Assembly: GCF_012489685.1 (NCBI RefSeq)
Contig: NC_080045.1
Location: forward strand, 51,419,096 to 51,483,095
Origin: Lotus japonicus
Lineage: Eukaryota; Streptophyta; Magnoliopsida; Fabales; Fabaceae
Direction: 5' to 3'
Length of the DNA stretch: 64,000 nt
Shown here: positions 45,201 through 58,777 of the stretch, in pieces
How positions within the stretch are numbered: the first letter of the stretch is position 1
Layout of the letters: every line of letters begins with the position of its first letter
Made by a program: the position numbers and the translations under genes
Notes under the pieces: model-generated
Told to the model about the DNA's origin: nothing
The model's database searches: none
What the model saw: the letters and a program-made list of their open reading frames with translations, nothing else

Positions 45201-48200
45201 AAATTTGAATTAGCCATAAATTCTTCTCAGATGTAAAGAGAAGATACAGAAAGATAAATTTCTGATCAGCTACCCAATGAAATTATCAGACATTTCATGA
45301 GAAAGAAAATCTCCACGACTAGGGGTACTCAAGAAGTTTGAACATCTCTTTCAAAATTTTCAGAGCAGGTCATCATGGATTATCACGGGAAAACAATTAA
45401 CCAAGGCTCATTGTTTGTTACACAAATTACCTGGCCAATGATTCTTGGAGCTGACGAATCTTCTTCTCTGTTTCTTCTAATTTTTTACCTCTTTCTTCAC
45501 TACAAACTTGGGCTTCATTATATTTCCTTTCAAAGTCATCAGCTTTCTGTTTCTCCGATTCAAGTGAACTCTGTGAAGATAATGCCAAGGAAATAACACT
45601 TAAGATGAGATCAACATGATTTACTGCTAAAAAAAATCAGGTATATCACCATAAGCTTAAGAAAAAATTGTGCTCATTAGTCATTTTGGGGCTATACTTA
45701 TCCAAAGCAATTAGGCAAGTTCAGAAACATGTACGTTTCATAAATCATTTTTGCATTCTTGATAATCTGTCGAATTAAAATGCATCATCATAATAGATAT
45801 TATTAGAGAGTTAAAACCATCCATGTCCCCCCCATCTAGGCTTAGTTTTTGAAGATTTGTTCTTCACAGCATGACACGGTATTAGAGTCTCCATGACGAT
45901 CAAGTGTTCAATCTTGACCCTTGCCACTTTTTTCATAATCATTCCTAACTAAGGTAATTTTCAGCATGGGGTGACTTGCAGTAGAAGCCCAAAGGGATTT
46001 CTACGAAGGAGGGACATCACAAGACATCAACTGGCATTATCTATCTTTACTGTTCATCAATTATGAATACCTAGCTTTGGCTGTATTATTACTTTGAAGA
46101 GATTGAGCAATGGTGTGAATTTACCTTAATGTTTCCATAACATGCCATTTTACATCCCTTTATAGTGAGGATCTAAAGAAAGAAAGCATCTTATACAAAT
46201 ACAGAGTCACAGTGCAAAGGTATCACTGAGTTCTTTGATGAGAGGTGCGTGTTTAGTTGTCTAGGTTACATGATTGGATACATAATGTTCCAAACAAAAT
46301 AATACAATTTAAATAGTATCTTATCATTGGAACTATTCATGGCTCCCAATATGATCTACCGTATTCTATATCTGTTATGTCTTCTTTTTCCCAATTAACC
46401 AATAAGGTCAGAAAAAGAGGCCTAAGTATTGATAAAAAGACATATATAAACGAAATATATATGTCCTACAAGCTTCAATATCAAATGATTCATTATATAC
46501 ACAAAAAGATTCAAAATTGAAATCACGGTCACCTAAAAGGAGATAAGGTCTCGTACAACTGAATTTGCATACCTTTAGGCTCTCAACTTCCATTTTGAGT
46601 GTCTCAATCTTCTCTGTATCTTCAACCAGAACCTGTGTTTCTTTAACGACAGCAGGTGCTTCTTCAATAGCTTTCTTTGCATTCTCTCTCTCCTTGATGA
46701 GCAGAGCATTAGTTTCATCAACTTTGCTCTGCATCGCCTGCAATGAATTTTGCATTTTTGCTATCTCCTGTGCTTTGGATTCTTCCAGATTGGTCTGCAT
46801 ATGATTGCAAATGATTTAATTGAGGGCTTACCAATTGAAATGATACTTAGGAACTAAATAATTTCCTTTTACCATTTTATATCTGATTTGTACAAAAAAA
46901 AATCTAAGTGCATGATTGTTTGATATCAGAACAATAGCATCCTTCCATGTATATCTATCTGGAAGACATAAATCTCACCCTTAAACCTTTTTCTAGTTGG
47001 AGACGCCAAGTGAGTTCCTCCACTCGTTTTTCAAGTTTATCCTTTGCTTCTTGAAGTGCACCAGTTTCTCTTGCAGCCTAAAGCAAATGGGAAGAGATGT
47101 CAACTTAGAGGAAAAAACAAAAGAGAAAGATATAGCAAAACCAGGAAAAGATAAAATAAAGAGAGGCTTATGCTACTTAAAATTACAGAATAAATCATGA
47201 AAGTGTTCAGGTTCAACGCAAGTAGGGCATTCTTCTTTGAAATTCTCTAAGAGGTCTCTTCTGTATCTACTTCACTTCTTTTCCAATAGGCAATAAAGAT
47301 TGATAATGGTTTAAGAAAACTAAATTAAAAACAGAAAGAGAATAAATCTTTTACTCCTGTAATCACAAGTGAAAAGTTGAAGCCATTTTGAACCTTGCAG
47401 ATCATAAGACAACTATAATTTTGTTTTGTTGGTTTTCCCTTCATGAAGATAATGATGATGATGAAACAAAAAAATATATTGGAATACATCATAGTTGATC
47501 TTCAATAAAGGTTTGCCTTAGAAGGAATAAGCAGGGCAGTAGAGGAATAACGGGTTCCAATGGTGGGAACTTTAACCTCGATCCCACCTTGGGAGGAACT
47601 CATGACTGCCATCATTTGGAGGTTCCAACCTTCTATGATGCAGACACATTTTTCAGCTGTTGTCGGGTCAGAAGCAAACTACCTCAGTGGAGGAATGCAA
47701 GGAGAAATTTGAGTTGTACAAAGTCCATAGAGGGATATTGATCAAGATTACTTGAAGTTAATTTTCTTTGATGGCTTACAGGAAGACATCAAGGTGAATT
47801 TTAAGTTGTATGGCCTGACAACAATGACAAAGGTGATCTCAGTTTATTGAGAAGAATAATTAGGATATGGCTAGGGTGGGAGTAAGCACAACAGGTAGGA
47901 ACGAGTTCTCATACAGGAATCTTCTGACTTCCAAAAATGTCACGGTGGAGTGAACACCTAAGACGAGTCCTTAAAGAATCATAGGGGTAAAAGTATCACC
48001 CATAGCCATAGATTCAGAAACCAACAGAACCAATGGGGCAAGAGGGGCATTTAGAGGAAGGATAGTGGGATTCAAGCATCTGACAAAAGCATAATTGCAA
48101 GATAAAATCAATTAGGGAATTTGTTTCAAATGTGATAACAAGTTTAGGCTAGGATATCTTTGCAAAAACAAGCTGTATTGGAAGAGGAAGAAAACACAGA

Positions 48201-51200
48201 AGACCAGAAAGAAGTTTGGCCGTGGATCAGAAAGAGGGGAGTTATAAAGCGCTGCAGCTCTCACTGCGCACCATGACAGGCTTAACCTCTAGGATATCAC
48301 GGAGAGGTGTAGGAAGAGGAAAGGTGGTGATTTTAATTGATTGTGGTATGTAGTCCATTTCTTGTCCGGTTCTATTGAACTTTTAATGACATGAAGCTCA
48401 AGTTTTCAATTAAAAATAATAATCAGACAGCATTTTTTTACCTTTTGTTCCTTAATTTATGCAGGTTGAATGCATTACATCTTCATTCCTATATTTCTGT
48501 TTCTACTTAATGTATAAGAATCATGATAAACATAGAAACATACCATTTTTAGTTTTCTAAGTTCTCTCCTGGATAAACGCCCTCTCCATCTGCTTTGTGT
48601 AACTATTGTACCTTTCTTGAGCCTCTTGAAATATAATGTTGCTTTGTGGCACCGCCACCGAGCCTGCAATTTTTTGAGAGAGAATTTAAAATTTGAATAC
48701 TTTTTTCTATAGTGGATGGTCCAAAACATATAGTACTTGACCAAAACCTGAATAATGATGGAAGCCTTAGTCTGTTTCCTAAATCTGAACTCCTTGCGAG
48801 CAGCAGTGGCCCTTAAAACCGTTTGCAGCACAAGTACTGATATGTGAAGTTCTTTATAGGCTTTCCTAGATTCATGTCTGCGAATGTTCTTTTGAATTTT
48901 CACAGCAGCAGCTTCCCTTCTCAATTTATCATAAAGTTTGCACGCAAGTCTTCCTACAGATAATATACTATACAAATTAAATATATAGAAAAGAGAGTGA
49001 TTAAGCAATGAGGCCTCCTACTGCTCTGGGAGACATTTCTAATTAGGGAAGTCCACGCCCTATGAAAATATGACTGCATATATCCTAACAAACGAATTAG
49101 ACTATTTCATTATAAAACATTTCACCTCTCCACCGAGACTGCACATATATGGCCTTCTTTCGCAATGCAAGATAATGTTTACGAGCTTGATGGGTTCGTA
49201 TGCGCCGTTGGATAATTTTTGCTGCATTACTAAGTACTTGAGCTCTCCGTGCATCGAGTTCAGCCATCTGACCTGCTCTTAAGAATACCTTTGTTTTTCC
49301 AATCTACAACATTTGATGGAAAATAAAATAAATTTTGTGACCATGTGAGCAGCGAGTAAGTATTATACACTATGTGTTATAAGACCACAGAAGACCCCTG
49401 TTGATATTAGATAATCAAATCTGAAATTAATGCTGCAATGTGCATAAGTTAAAGCTGTTGCTGAGGTCTTAAGAAGCATCAATTATGGACGAAACATTTC
49501 AAATTACCTGATATCCTTTAAGTCCCATCTTTTCCAAAATCTTTTTGCAACCGGTCTTCTCATCACAGCTGCTCATAGGTGAAATAACTTGAAAAGTTAG
49601 CAATATGCCGAATTTGATACAAAATATTTTAGCACATCAAGTAAGAACTTTCTTCTTCCTAGGCATAGAAAATATATTGAAAGAGTGCTTACTTTGCTTC
49701 CGCGGCCTCTGGGGCAAGGAGGGCAAATCTGTTTATAAATTCAAAGAAAGGACGGCGAGTAGGGTAGCCAGCACAACTGATTCTAATTGCTTCCAGAACA
49801 CCCTGTTGGGGCAAGAGTTAGGGAAAGCTGAAGAAGGTTTGAATACTTGACGGAACAATGGATATGGTTCTGTATAAATGATTATCCAAAAAATGAATTG
49901 AAAGAGTAAAATAAAACTATACTCACACCACAACGAAGTTGTTGCATAACATTAACATTCTCGAAAACTGCAGGCTTGAGGATGTTGTTTGGTTTCACGC
50001 ATCTAATGTAATGGGGTTCGGTAGAATTTAATGTCTCCATTAGTTGCTGTAGTTGTAGCTGCACCATTCAGAATTTTGTTAGCTTCCTGATAACAAGAAT
50101 GTGTTCAAATTTTGTACAAAGTGACATTAGCTTGTACATAAACTTGTTAAGCCTGAGTCTAAAAGTTAATCAATGAAGACTATAAATGGAAAGATACCTT
50201 AAAACGAGACCCAATTGAAGAAAATTTTGAAGATTTTGATGTCTCTACTGGAAGTGGTGGAAAAAGGCCAGATACAAAAGAACATTTGGAAGCACTTAAT
50301 AAATCTTGATGCTCAGGCACTACATAATCCTTGTTTTTGTCTAAAAATTGGTCAGACTGGTATCCAACCTGCAGATTTATGAGGGTAAAAATAAGCAAAG
50401 ATGTCTAATTTTTGCAGCAGTGACACTATGAGAATCAGTCATACCTCTCCAGCATAATGAGCAATGGTGAAATCCGTTCGAGACAATTTTGGCTTAATAA
50501 AGCGCTTGTGATTCTTAAATGTTTGATAAAGCTTGTTTGCAAATGTTTCATGTGTTGACTTTGGAAACATGCTGAAAGACAAAAGGAGGGGAGTAAAAGC
50601 AAGAAGAAAGTAGATTCAGTATGTTATGGAATCAGGATCTTTAGATTCACAGAAACCAGACAAAACTGGATCATGCCTTATTTTACAAACCTAAAGGACA
50701 AAAAAGGTTGAAATAATCTAATGAGCACTGAAAAAGTAGTTCATGGGAAAATTACTATATTTTACCATGCTTCATCGAGGAGAGCAATGATTCCTCCAGG
50801 TTTCTGCACAAGCAAAATCAATGTAAAAGAATAGTACAAGAAGGGGAGGGGGAAAAAGGGAAGGAAAAGCCTAACTAGGGGTTTACTCAGACTGTAAATT
50901 AAGCCCAGAATAATAACCTACTCGAAGACCACTCAGGAATAAAGCTTTGTTATTTGTAAATTTGTTTCATCTAAAACCCAGATTTTGTAATATAAACAAT
51001 AGAGCTCTTCTGGTTCAGTTCCAAAGAATGCAAGTTCACTTTAAGTTTCACCCCAACCTCCTGTTACCCTGTTCTCTCTCTTTTTAAATGTATGCAGTTA
51101 TTCTGTAATCTTTGTTGACATTTGCAGATTGGTATCAATTGAATAAACATTATTAATAGTAAGGTATATCCCAGACTGAATAGACTGTAGGATAACCTTT

Positions 51201-54200
51201 AAAGGAATAATTATGCAACACACCACTGTAAAGATCACCATTAAGCATATCAAAAGCACTCTATCTCTCTGTTTCATTAATTTTTCTAAACTTCTAAGTT
51301 GAAGGCTTCCAACTAAAAATGAACTGAGTATCCTCAATGACTTAAAGAACGTAAACCGAAAGAAGAAAAAAAAAGGTAAAGAAAACCTTTTCAATAAGGT
51401 CCAAAACATCTTGGTTGTCAACAAATTCAATGTAGCTCCAATCTATCTGCTCCTTTGTATATTCTTCTTGTTCCATTTTAAACACGTGCTGAAATTCATC
51501 ATTAATACCATATTAAACATGGAAATAAAAGAGCAAACATGAAGTGCAAAATATGATCTGAGACTTTACCTGATTGAAATGTTGCTGCAACTTCTCATTT
51601 GTGAAATTAATGCAAAACTGCTCAAAACTGCAGAGCGTGACAAACTGAAAATAAGTTACAAAAGATTTAAATTTAAAAAGAAGCATGTGGACATGCTTAT
51701 ACAGATAAAGATGTTTATTCTTCTAAATTATATATTACCTGTTAGTTTTAAAGCTTTCAAAACCGTAGATATCAAGAACCCCAATCAAATATTTAGAATT
51801 CGGGTCTTGTCCGATTGAATTATTAAGCGTGTCCACCAACCTGTTATCAAATACGTAAATGCACCGGGAATCAAAACCAGAACCATGTATCCTTATCTTC
51901 ATAATTTTTTGGTACCAATTAGACATTATAAAGGTCTGAATGTCAAAGATCAAAAGATCCCATGATTGAAGTCCAGAAAGTTGTTTTGGGAAAACTGTGG
52001 CTCTATCTAGCCTCACTTTCTTAAATAGTCAGAAATCAAATTCTTACCAGTCGAATAGCCGAGAATAAATTGTTTTTGCCAATCCATCTCTGCTGATCGC
52101 TGCACTTTGTGGGTCAAGGCTCCTTTTTATAACTTCTTCAGGGGTGACCATGACACGCTTACATAATGCATCTTCCAAGGCAACAACATCACACCTGATC
52201 CATATTGACAATCATCTTAAAAGGAAATTGAAAATCATATACGCAGAAGTAATAACATAACAGAATACATACATGAGAAGCTCAGCAGTAGTTTTCAGGT
52301 GGAATTTGGCTTTGTCATCTTTTGGAATGGATGAGTCAACTTCTTTTCCTTTGGTAAACTCAATATTACCAAGATGAAGAATTGCAGCAACAACTCTGAA
52401 AATGGCTTCCTGAGAAAAAGACGGCCAACGAAAGCAGAAAGGTAAAAAGCAATCATTTTACATTATAGCAAGAAGCTAAATTCAAACTTGTGAAAGAAAT
52501 ACCTGATGAGTTTGACTGATTCCAACAATATCCATAGCTCTCCGAGTAGCAAGATACTCACGAGCATCGCTCACATCAGCCAGTTCAAAGCATTTTGACT
52601 GGTTAAGGTAGTGAAATGTTCTAGGATTTCCTAATTTATATTTCTCAACTTCCTGTTAGCAGAATTTTAATGAGTTTATATAACTTAGAATCAATAATAG
52701 ATAGATTGTAGACAGAAATCCACCTCCTGTGGTGCAGCACAAAGGAGATAAAAGCAATGGTAGTTCCGTTCAGGATCGTTAACTTGGCAAACCCGAGATC
52801 TCTCTAGAAGGTATGTTCGGATAGCTGCTCCTGAGATCCTTCCACTCTTATCAAATTGGATCTCAACGAATTTACCGAAACGACTGCACCATTAACACTA
52901 GGAGAATTTGAAACCAAGTCTTTGGTAATAGCTTCTTCAAGTGTTACGCAGATAAGAAAAATAATATTTCCTTTTTGTGGATTTTTTTTTATAAAAATGT
53001 CATCATTTTAACAGCCCTTAATATCGAAATGACATTAGGGCTTAGACAATATGACAAGTGTGTTAAGAGAATGAAATGAGTAAAATAAACAAGATAAAGT
53101 TAATTTATAATCCTATCAGGGAGAATGAAACACAAGGAATCTTTATTGCCCATATGTCAGAAAGACTGACAAAAAAGTTAATTTGTATATCAGCCAACTA
53201 TGGAGAATTAAACCTGTGGAATCCTTTATTGCCTGCATATAAGAAAGACTCACCTAGAATTGTTATTCCTGACAGTTTTAGCATTGCCAAATGCTTCCAG
53301 AACTGGATTTGACTGCACTCAAGTCAGTTAATATAGAAGTTTCGACAGAGCACATATTAAAGTAAAAGAAAATGGGAAGTCTTCAAAGCATAAAATGAGA
53401 ATGGAAATTTTTTAAGAACTCAAAAATGAGTATCATTAATTGAATCATACTTCAAGAACTTGTTGTTCAACTGTTCGACCTTCAGTACCAGCCCTACCAC
53501 CAAGGAAAGCAAGGTATTGCATAAGCATCTTTGTAGTTTCAGTTTTACCAGCTCCACTTTCCCCACTGACCAGAATTGAATTGCTTTTTCCTTCATTAAC
53601 CATTGCCCTGATATTGATAAAACCATCCATTTAATATTTTCTTTAATGATAGAAATGAAACTTGGATCATAAGAAGAAATTCATGATTACCTAAATGCAA
53701 CATCAGCAATTGCAAATACATGGGGGTTTAATTCTCCAAATGGTGCTCCCTTGTATTGTTGCATCATGTGTGCACCATAAATATGAGGGAGCCTTTGGAA
53801 TGGATTTATTGCAATCAGAATATTTCCAGTATAAGTCTGCCAGAGAAATTAAGAGCGTAAGTAACAACTTTTTCACTGAGAAACTTCAATGGATCTTATC
53901 ACATTAAAGGGAAGAAAGTCTTACATATATTTCATTCAATTCATATCTAATTCTTAAGTTCTGCAGGACTCCAGGCTCATGCAAATAGGACAGTTTAGTC
54001 ATATCATCCACTCCGCCAGGAGGAGCTTCCATATCCTTAGGATATATTTTTGATAAATTTGCGACAACCTTGAAATAGCCAAAACAAATCACAGGTAATT
54101 ATTTAGATGTAATCTTATTAGAGTGTACTTAGCACTCGGTTGAATTTATGTAACCAGTCAATAGTTAATTTGGTTTGTTAGTTAGTTGTGAGTGTGACAA

Positions 54201-56139
54201 GCTATCACATTTCCATTGTACTAGCTCATCTATTATAAACTACTCCTCAACTACCTCATTGAGTATTTCAGATTAGTTCTTCGGTCTCTTTTACATTGTT
54301 TCTCATTAAATCTTTGGCTTGATAAGTTACTGGAATAACTTTCCCCTTTTCTAATTAGTAATACAAGCATGAGAAAGAACTAGTACAGCACTAAGGAATG
54401 CAGAAAAATACTTCTAGAAGTTGAGAAGTAATAATTCTTTTCTTACTAGAGAGTTTAACTAGTAAAGGAAAAGCAAGAATACCACTCACAGACACGGACA
54501 GATAAATTTGTTCGGGACTCAAATAACTTTGACAATAGTCCTTTAGGCCTTCAATTCAACATAGTTAAATAATTTTTCCATAGATCATTAAGGTGATTTG
54601 AATTCTAATCTGGGAAGGTCAGTGATGAAAAAATAATGATTCTTTATGGATCTATTCCTTTGCTACTTTTTACCCTTCTTTACTCTTTCTGTGATCAACT
54701 TTAAGCTCAGATACTGATGACTTGCATTGCTTGTGGTTTTTTAGCTGATCACCATGGAGGCATTTGCTAAGTATAAACCTAGGGCGATGATAAAGGAGAC
54801 CACGGGTGGAGCTAGAATAAAAGAGGGACACAATACTATAATTACTGTCCTTGAGGGAACCCAAATTAAGTTTAGTTTAGAACAAATTTACATCGCAAAA
54901 AAACATTATTTTCAAGGGGGGCAAATAATTATGCAATTCGTCACTCATAAAAGAGAGGTAAATCATTCCCCTCAAAATTATTTTATCTTCCTTTTGTAGT
55001 AACTGTCATCATACAATAAGCCTATGTCAAATGTTTAGCTATCCAATACAATATGGATTGATTCCAGAATGCAAGTGTGGATAGGGTGTAGCCTATGAAT
55101 GACCGAAATTGGCAGCTTCTCAAAATAAATTGGGTACAAAAGTGGAAAAACAAAACCCAAATACTATAACATAAGAAACCAAGTTACTGGCAGTCTACAA
55201 ACCTTTTTTCCATCGGTAGTTTCAATTTCAGCATCATTTCCATTGATTTTTGACACCTGTCCATCGATCCAACATACCTCAGGGTCTTCGGCCCAGACAT
55301 GCGAACCCACATTAATATTCACTGGAGTTCCCTGCAGATGGAGATATGGAGTCATCATTTTTTAGTACAATTTATGTAAAGATCTAATTAAGGTTCAAAA
55401 TGCGTATTTTTATACTATCTTGTCAGCAAGAAAAGCTATCAAAAAGCTCATGCTTGTTGCACGATTGGTGTCATGACTCATTAAAGATCTATAAATTCCA
55501 ACTAGATTCTGCTTTGTATCTTCTTCCTTATAGTTATACAGTACCTGTGATACTAACTACCAATTAAAATAAAATTCATCTTGTATCTCCTCATAGTTAG
55601 ACAGGACCAGCTATTCTAACTTCCAAATATGATATATCAGAACCTTTTATCAGAATTCTTATGACTAGTAGCCCCAAAACTAACTAGATACCGCACATCC
55701 GAAAAGTTGGTTTAATCACAAGTTAGCAGCAGCTATATGAAAAGATATCATACTTATTTTTATTCTCCAAACCCTCTGGCACTGCTACCTGTGTTACACA
55801 TTTTGATCTCAATGCAACATCTCCAGAAGTTATAATCTTCTTTTAGATTTTACCAGCGCGTTCCAACCGCTCTCCCCCTACTCTTGAGAAATTCTAAACA
55901 CTCAAATGAGGTGCATTCATGATGAAATATGGATGATCACTATATTAATTAAACAGCTGCTGCATTTCAAAGAAAAACCACTAGATTTCAAATTCTAATT
56001 ACTCGTAAACAGGTCGATCCCCTAACACCTTCTTCTTGAGCAGATAATTCATAGTTCCATTACATTACACTGTTGATTGTTCACATAATTGAAAATAGGC
56101 GAAACCAAAATGCAGAAAAGAAATTAGCGAACGTACCAT
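42201..56139 (-). CDS. Class XI myosin heavy chain
   Basis: Actin motor that moves organelles and drives cytoplasmic streaming. Coding exons: 56139-56137, 55331-55203, 54068-53925, 53836-53691, 53607-53451, 53312-53254, 52883-52724, 52652-52503, 52409-52273, 52194-52048, 51840-51739, 51627-51570, 51488-51387, 50803-50766, 50571-50445, 50368-50198, 50058-49927, 49802-49693, 49568-49508, 49303-49126, 48953-48748, 48663-48544, 47077-46979, 46794-46573, 45570-45431, 45124-44980, 44895-44848, 44751-44497, 44418-44263, 44175-43969, 43833-43693, 43376-43306, 43202-43103, 43012-42956, 42848-42792, 42709-42629, 42509-42427, 42324-42201. All introns fit GT-AG and the frame is unbroken, 1540 aa. An SH3-like N-terminus precedes the motor (P-loop GESGAGKT near 160, switch I NNSSRFGKF, switch II DIYGFE near 435), then about six IQ motifs (735-880), coiled coil (880-1070) and the DIL globular tail (about 1160-1470). 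Exon 1 codes only for the initiator Met. The XI subgroup is not assigned. Confidence 0.95.
47500..48400 (+). pseudogene. gag-protease fossil in a myosin intron
   Basis: Inside the 1.47-kb intron between myosin exons 22 and 23, on the opposite strand. Broken frames resemble a Ty3/gypsy gag ([30 protein letters not shown], near 47740-47850). About 450 bp later comes a retropepsin-like active site ([10 protein letters not shown], near 48320). Several in-frame stops and shifts show it is dead. LTRs were not found. Confidence 0.6.
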
Positions 56140-56459
56140 TAGTGAGGTCTGAAATTGAAGGTTTGAGAGGAGTGGAGTGCGATCATAAAGGCAATGAAAT
56201 CAGTTAGGTGTGTATGAAACGCATTAAGAATGTGATAAACCGTGAATTGGAAAGGGAAACGCCATTTTTCTTTTTTGGGGGAGAAATTGAGATTGAAAAG
56301 AGAGAGAGAGAAGGGAAGAGAGGAAGAAAGAAGTGAATGTGGATGAAGATGGAAATCCAGTGGCTTCATGAAGTGACATTCTTCACTCTCAGCTTCAACT
56401 TCGGCACCTTCTTCTTCTTCTTCCCTGTGTTTTCGCGCCAACTCGTGGCTACCATTCAT
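56139..56459 (-). other. Possible upstream ORF ending at the myosin start codon
   Basis: A 106-codon frame (MNGSHELARK...) ends in a TAA that overlaps the myosin ATG by one base (TAATG). It would be an uORF only if transcription starts above 56459, which cannot be seen. A (GA)-rich patch (56283-56335) lies inside it. Confidence 0.35.
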
Positions 56460-57273
56460 CTCTCTCTCTACAATATGGTTACCTAATGAATTATCATGGT
56501 TTTATTTTAAAAATGTAAATTCCCTTGTGCTAATATTAATTAACATTACATTTAACATCAATTTTCTTACATTTTTGTAGCATGTGTCTTTCGATATTTT
56601 TTAACTACAATGTGAATATTTATTTTTCCACATGTATAACAAGAGTTTTATGAATTTTTAATTTTGAACAAAATGAAAATGTTTGATTGTAGTATTATCA
56701 TTATGGACAAATATCTAAACATAGTCTCGGAATATGTTTGGTTTAGCTTAAAAGTACTTTCATTTCATCTTGAAATGTGAGATATCATTTTTCGAAGCGA
56801 AACACACATTCACCCTTCGTTAGCAACTTAGCATTTTGCTAAATGTAACTTTAATGCAAACATAGCATTGATCATTATAGTGAATCATTATATTAACTGG
56901 AGTTTTACCTAACCATTGCATCTTACCAAGAGATTAGTGTTAAAGATTGTGTTAGCATAAGCATTTTCATTGACATGAAAGTGCTTCAATGATACTCTTC
57001 TAGAAAGTACAAGAGATGTACTTCATGCCAATGTCACGCAATGTGTGGTGGTGAAAGAGACCGAGAGCATTGTGGAGTAGTGTGTATCCACTGCGGCAGA
57101 GATACATACAAATGACACTCCAAAGCTAAAGTAAGTGAAGGCACTCAAAGAGAATTTTTTTAAGTATGAAAAAATATGTATGTGCAATAATGCATAATAC
57201 TCAAATAATTGAATGATCAAAATGTATTTATAGTTAAGTTCAAAAAAAAAAAGTATTTATAGTTATTGAACCA
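56460..57273. other. Upstream region of the myosin gene
   Basis: AT-rich promoter-side DNA. No gene is supported. Confidence 0.4.
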
Positions 57274-58777
57274 TCTATATACATATGTAAAGGAGACTTG
57301 AGTTTTTGCACTCCTTTACATTAAATGCATTAAATAATAAAGCATTTCTTTTTATATTAATACCTTTAATAATAAAATAAAAAATTAAATAAAATTTCTT
57401 AAGTTAATAATATATTCACCTACCTACTAAAATCTTCTATATACTTATGCAAAGTAAATTTGAACAATAAAATTAAATACATAAATAAATAATAAATTTC
57501 TTTTGTATTAAATACACTAAATTAAAAAATTGAAAAATAAAATAAAAACTACATCCACTTTATTATTCATTATATTAATTATTAATTGTTAAGCATTTCA
57601 ATTTCCCATATTTAAAATTTTTTAAAATTAAATATTAAAATTTAAAAATTTTCAAGTTCTCTTATTGAAAATTAAATTATTCAAATTTTAATAATTTATT
57701 ACAACTTGAGGTGAATTTTTTTAAAAATAATAATAATTGAAATTGACCACCTTTACATTAATGACAGTAATATATTTTTAATAATAATTTTCTTATATTC
57801 TTTACTAATTGTTAATAATAATTGTAAATTAAAATTAAAATTATTTTAATTTTCGTTATTAATCATAAGTTGAGAAATTGTTCAAAAATAACAAATTAAA
57901 CTTATTACTATTTCTTTATTAATAAATAATGTTAAAAAATATTTGAAAATTAAAAAATGTCTCTATATGGTCTTTATTATTACTATACCGAATGTATGTA
58001 TTATTTGAAAAATATTCTTTAAATATGATTTTTATCTATTATATAGATGTAAAAATAACTTGAGGAATTTACTCAAAAAAAAAACTTGAGGAAGAATAAT
58101 AGAGAAACATAATTATAACAAAAGTTGAATAAATTTAAGTTTACTAAATAATATTCTAAAATATTAAAATTATGACTCATTATAGTTATAATTTTTAAAG
58201 TTAAAATTATTTCATTTTTGATAAAAAAAAAGTATAAAAAAAATGTTATTATAACTTATATTAAAACCTTGTTACTTGATTTAAAATATTTCAAATTCAC
58301 TTAAATGATTTTTCAAATGATTAAATAAATAAATTATTATTTTTAAGGATAAGTTCTGATTAAAAAACAGAATAACATACGGGGATAATATTCTCTCTAA
58401 TTGAGTATCAATGTTTACAACCGGATATATGATAAATAAGTTTCTCTGCAATTGAAACCACAATAATAAACCCAAAATAGAGAACCCAAAACAATAGAAA
58501 ATGTTACAACCAAAGTTTCTAAAATTAATTCAATGCTAATTATTCAATATCAATTACTAAATTTGAGTGATATTATTTATTTGCGGAAATAGATATTTTG
58601 TACGAGCAATTTAATACACCAAAACTATTATTTTGATGTCTCAACACGGTTTTTTATTATATTTATAATCAAAATTAATTTTTATATTTAGTAATTTAAT
58701 TACACTATAATAATTTTTATACAATATTAAAAAAGTAGTGTAAATAAACCCGTGCAACGCACGGGTATTATTTCTAG
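57274..58777 (+). mobile_element. AT-rich non-autonomous Helitron
   Basis: The 5' end is TCTATATACATATG after an A at 57273. The 3' end is CTAG (58774-58777) before a T, preceded by a perfect 8-bp stem hairpin ACCCGTGC-AAC-GCACGGGT (58748-58766). Insertion between A and T, no target duplication, and a 3' hairpin before CTRR are Helitron hallmarks. The body is extremely AT-rich with no ORF. A second 5'-end-like sequence (TCTATATACTTATGC) occurs at 57436. Confidence 0.65.
58748..58766 (+). terminator. Helitron 3' hairpin
   Basis: A perfect 8-bp stem with an AAC loop, 7 nt before CTAG. It is the putative rolling-circle termination signal. Confidence 0.65.

Noticed and set aside
54110..55150. 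Possible solo LTR in myosin intron 2
   Set aside because: TATAAA and TG/CA-like sequences are present, but no matching ends, target duplication or second copy could be found.
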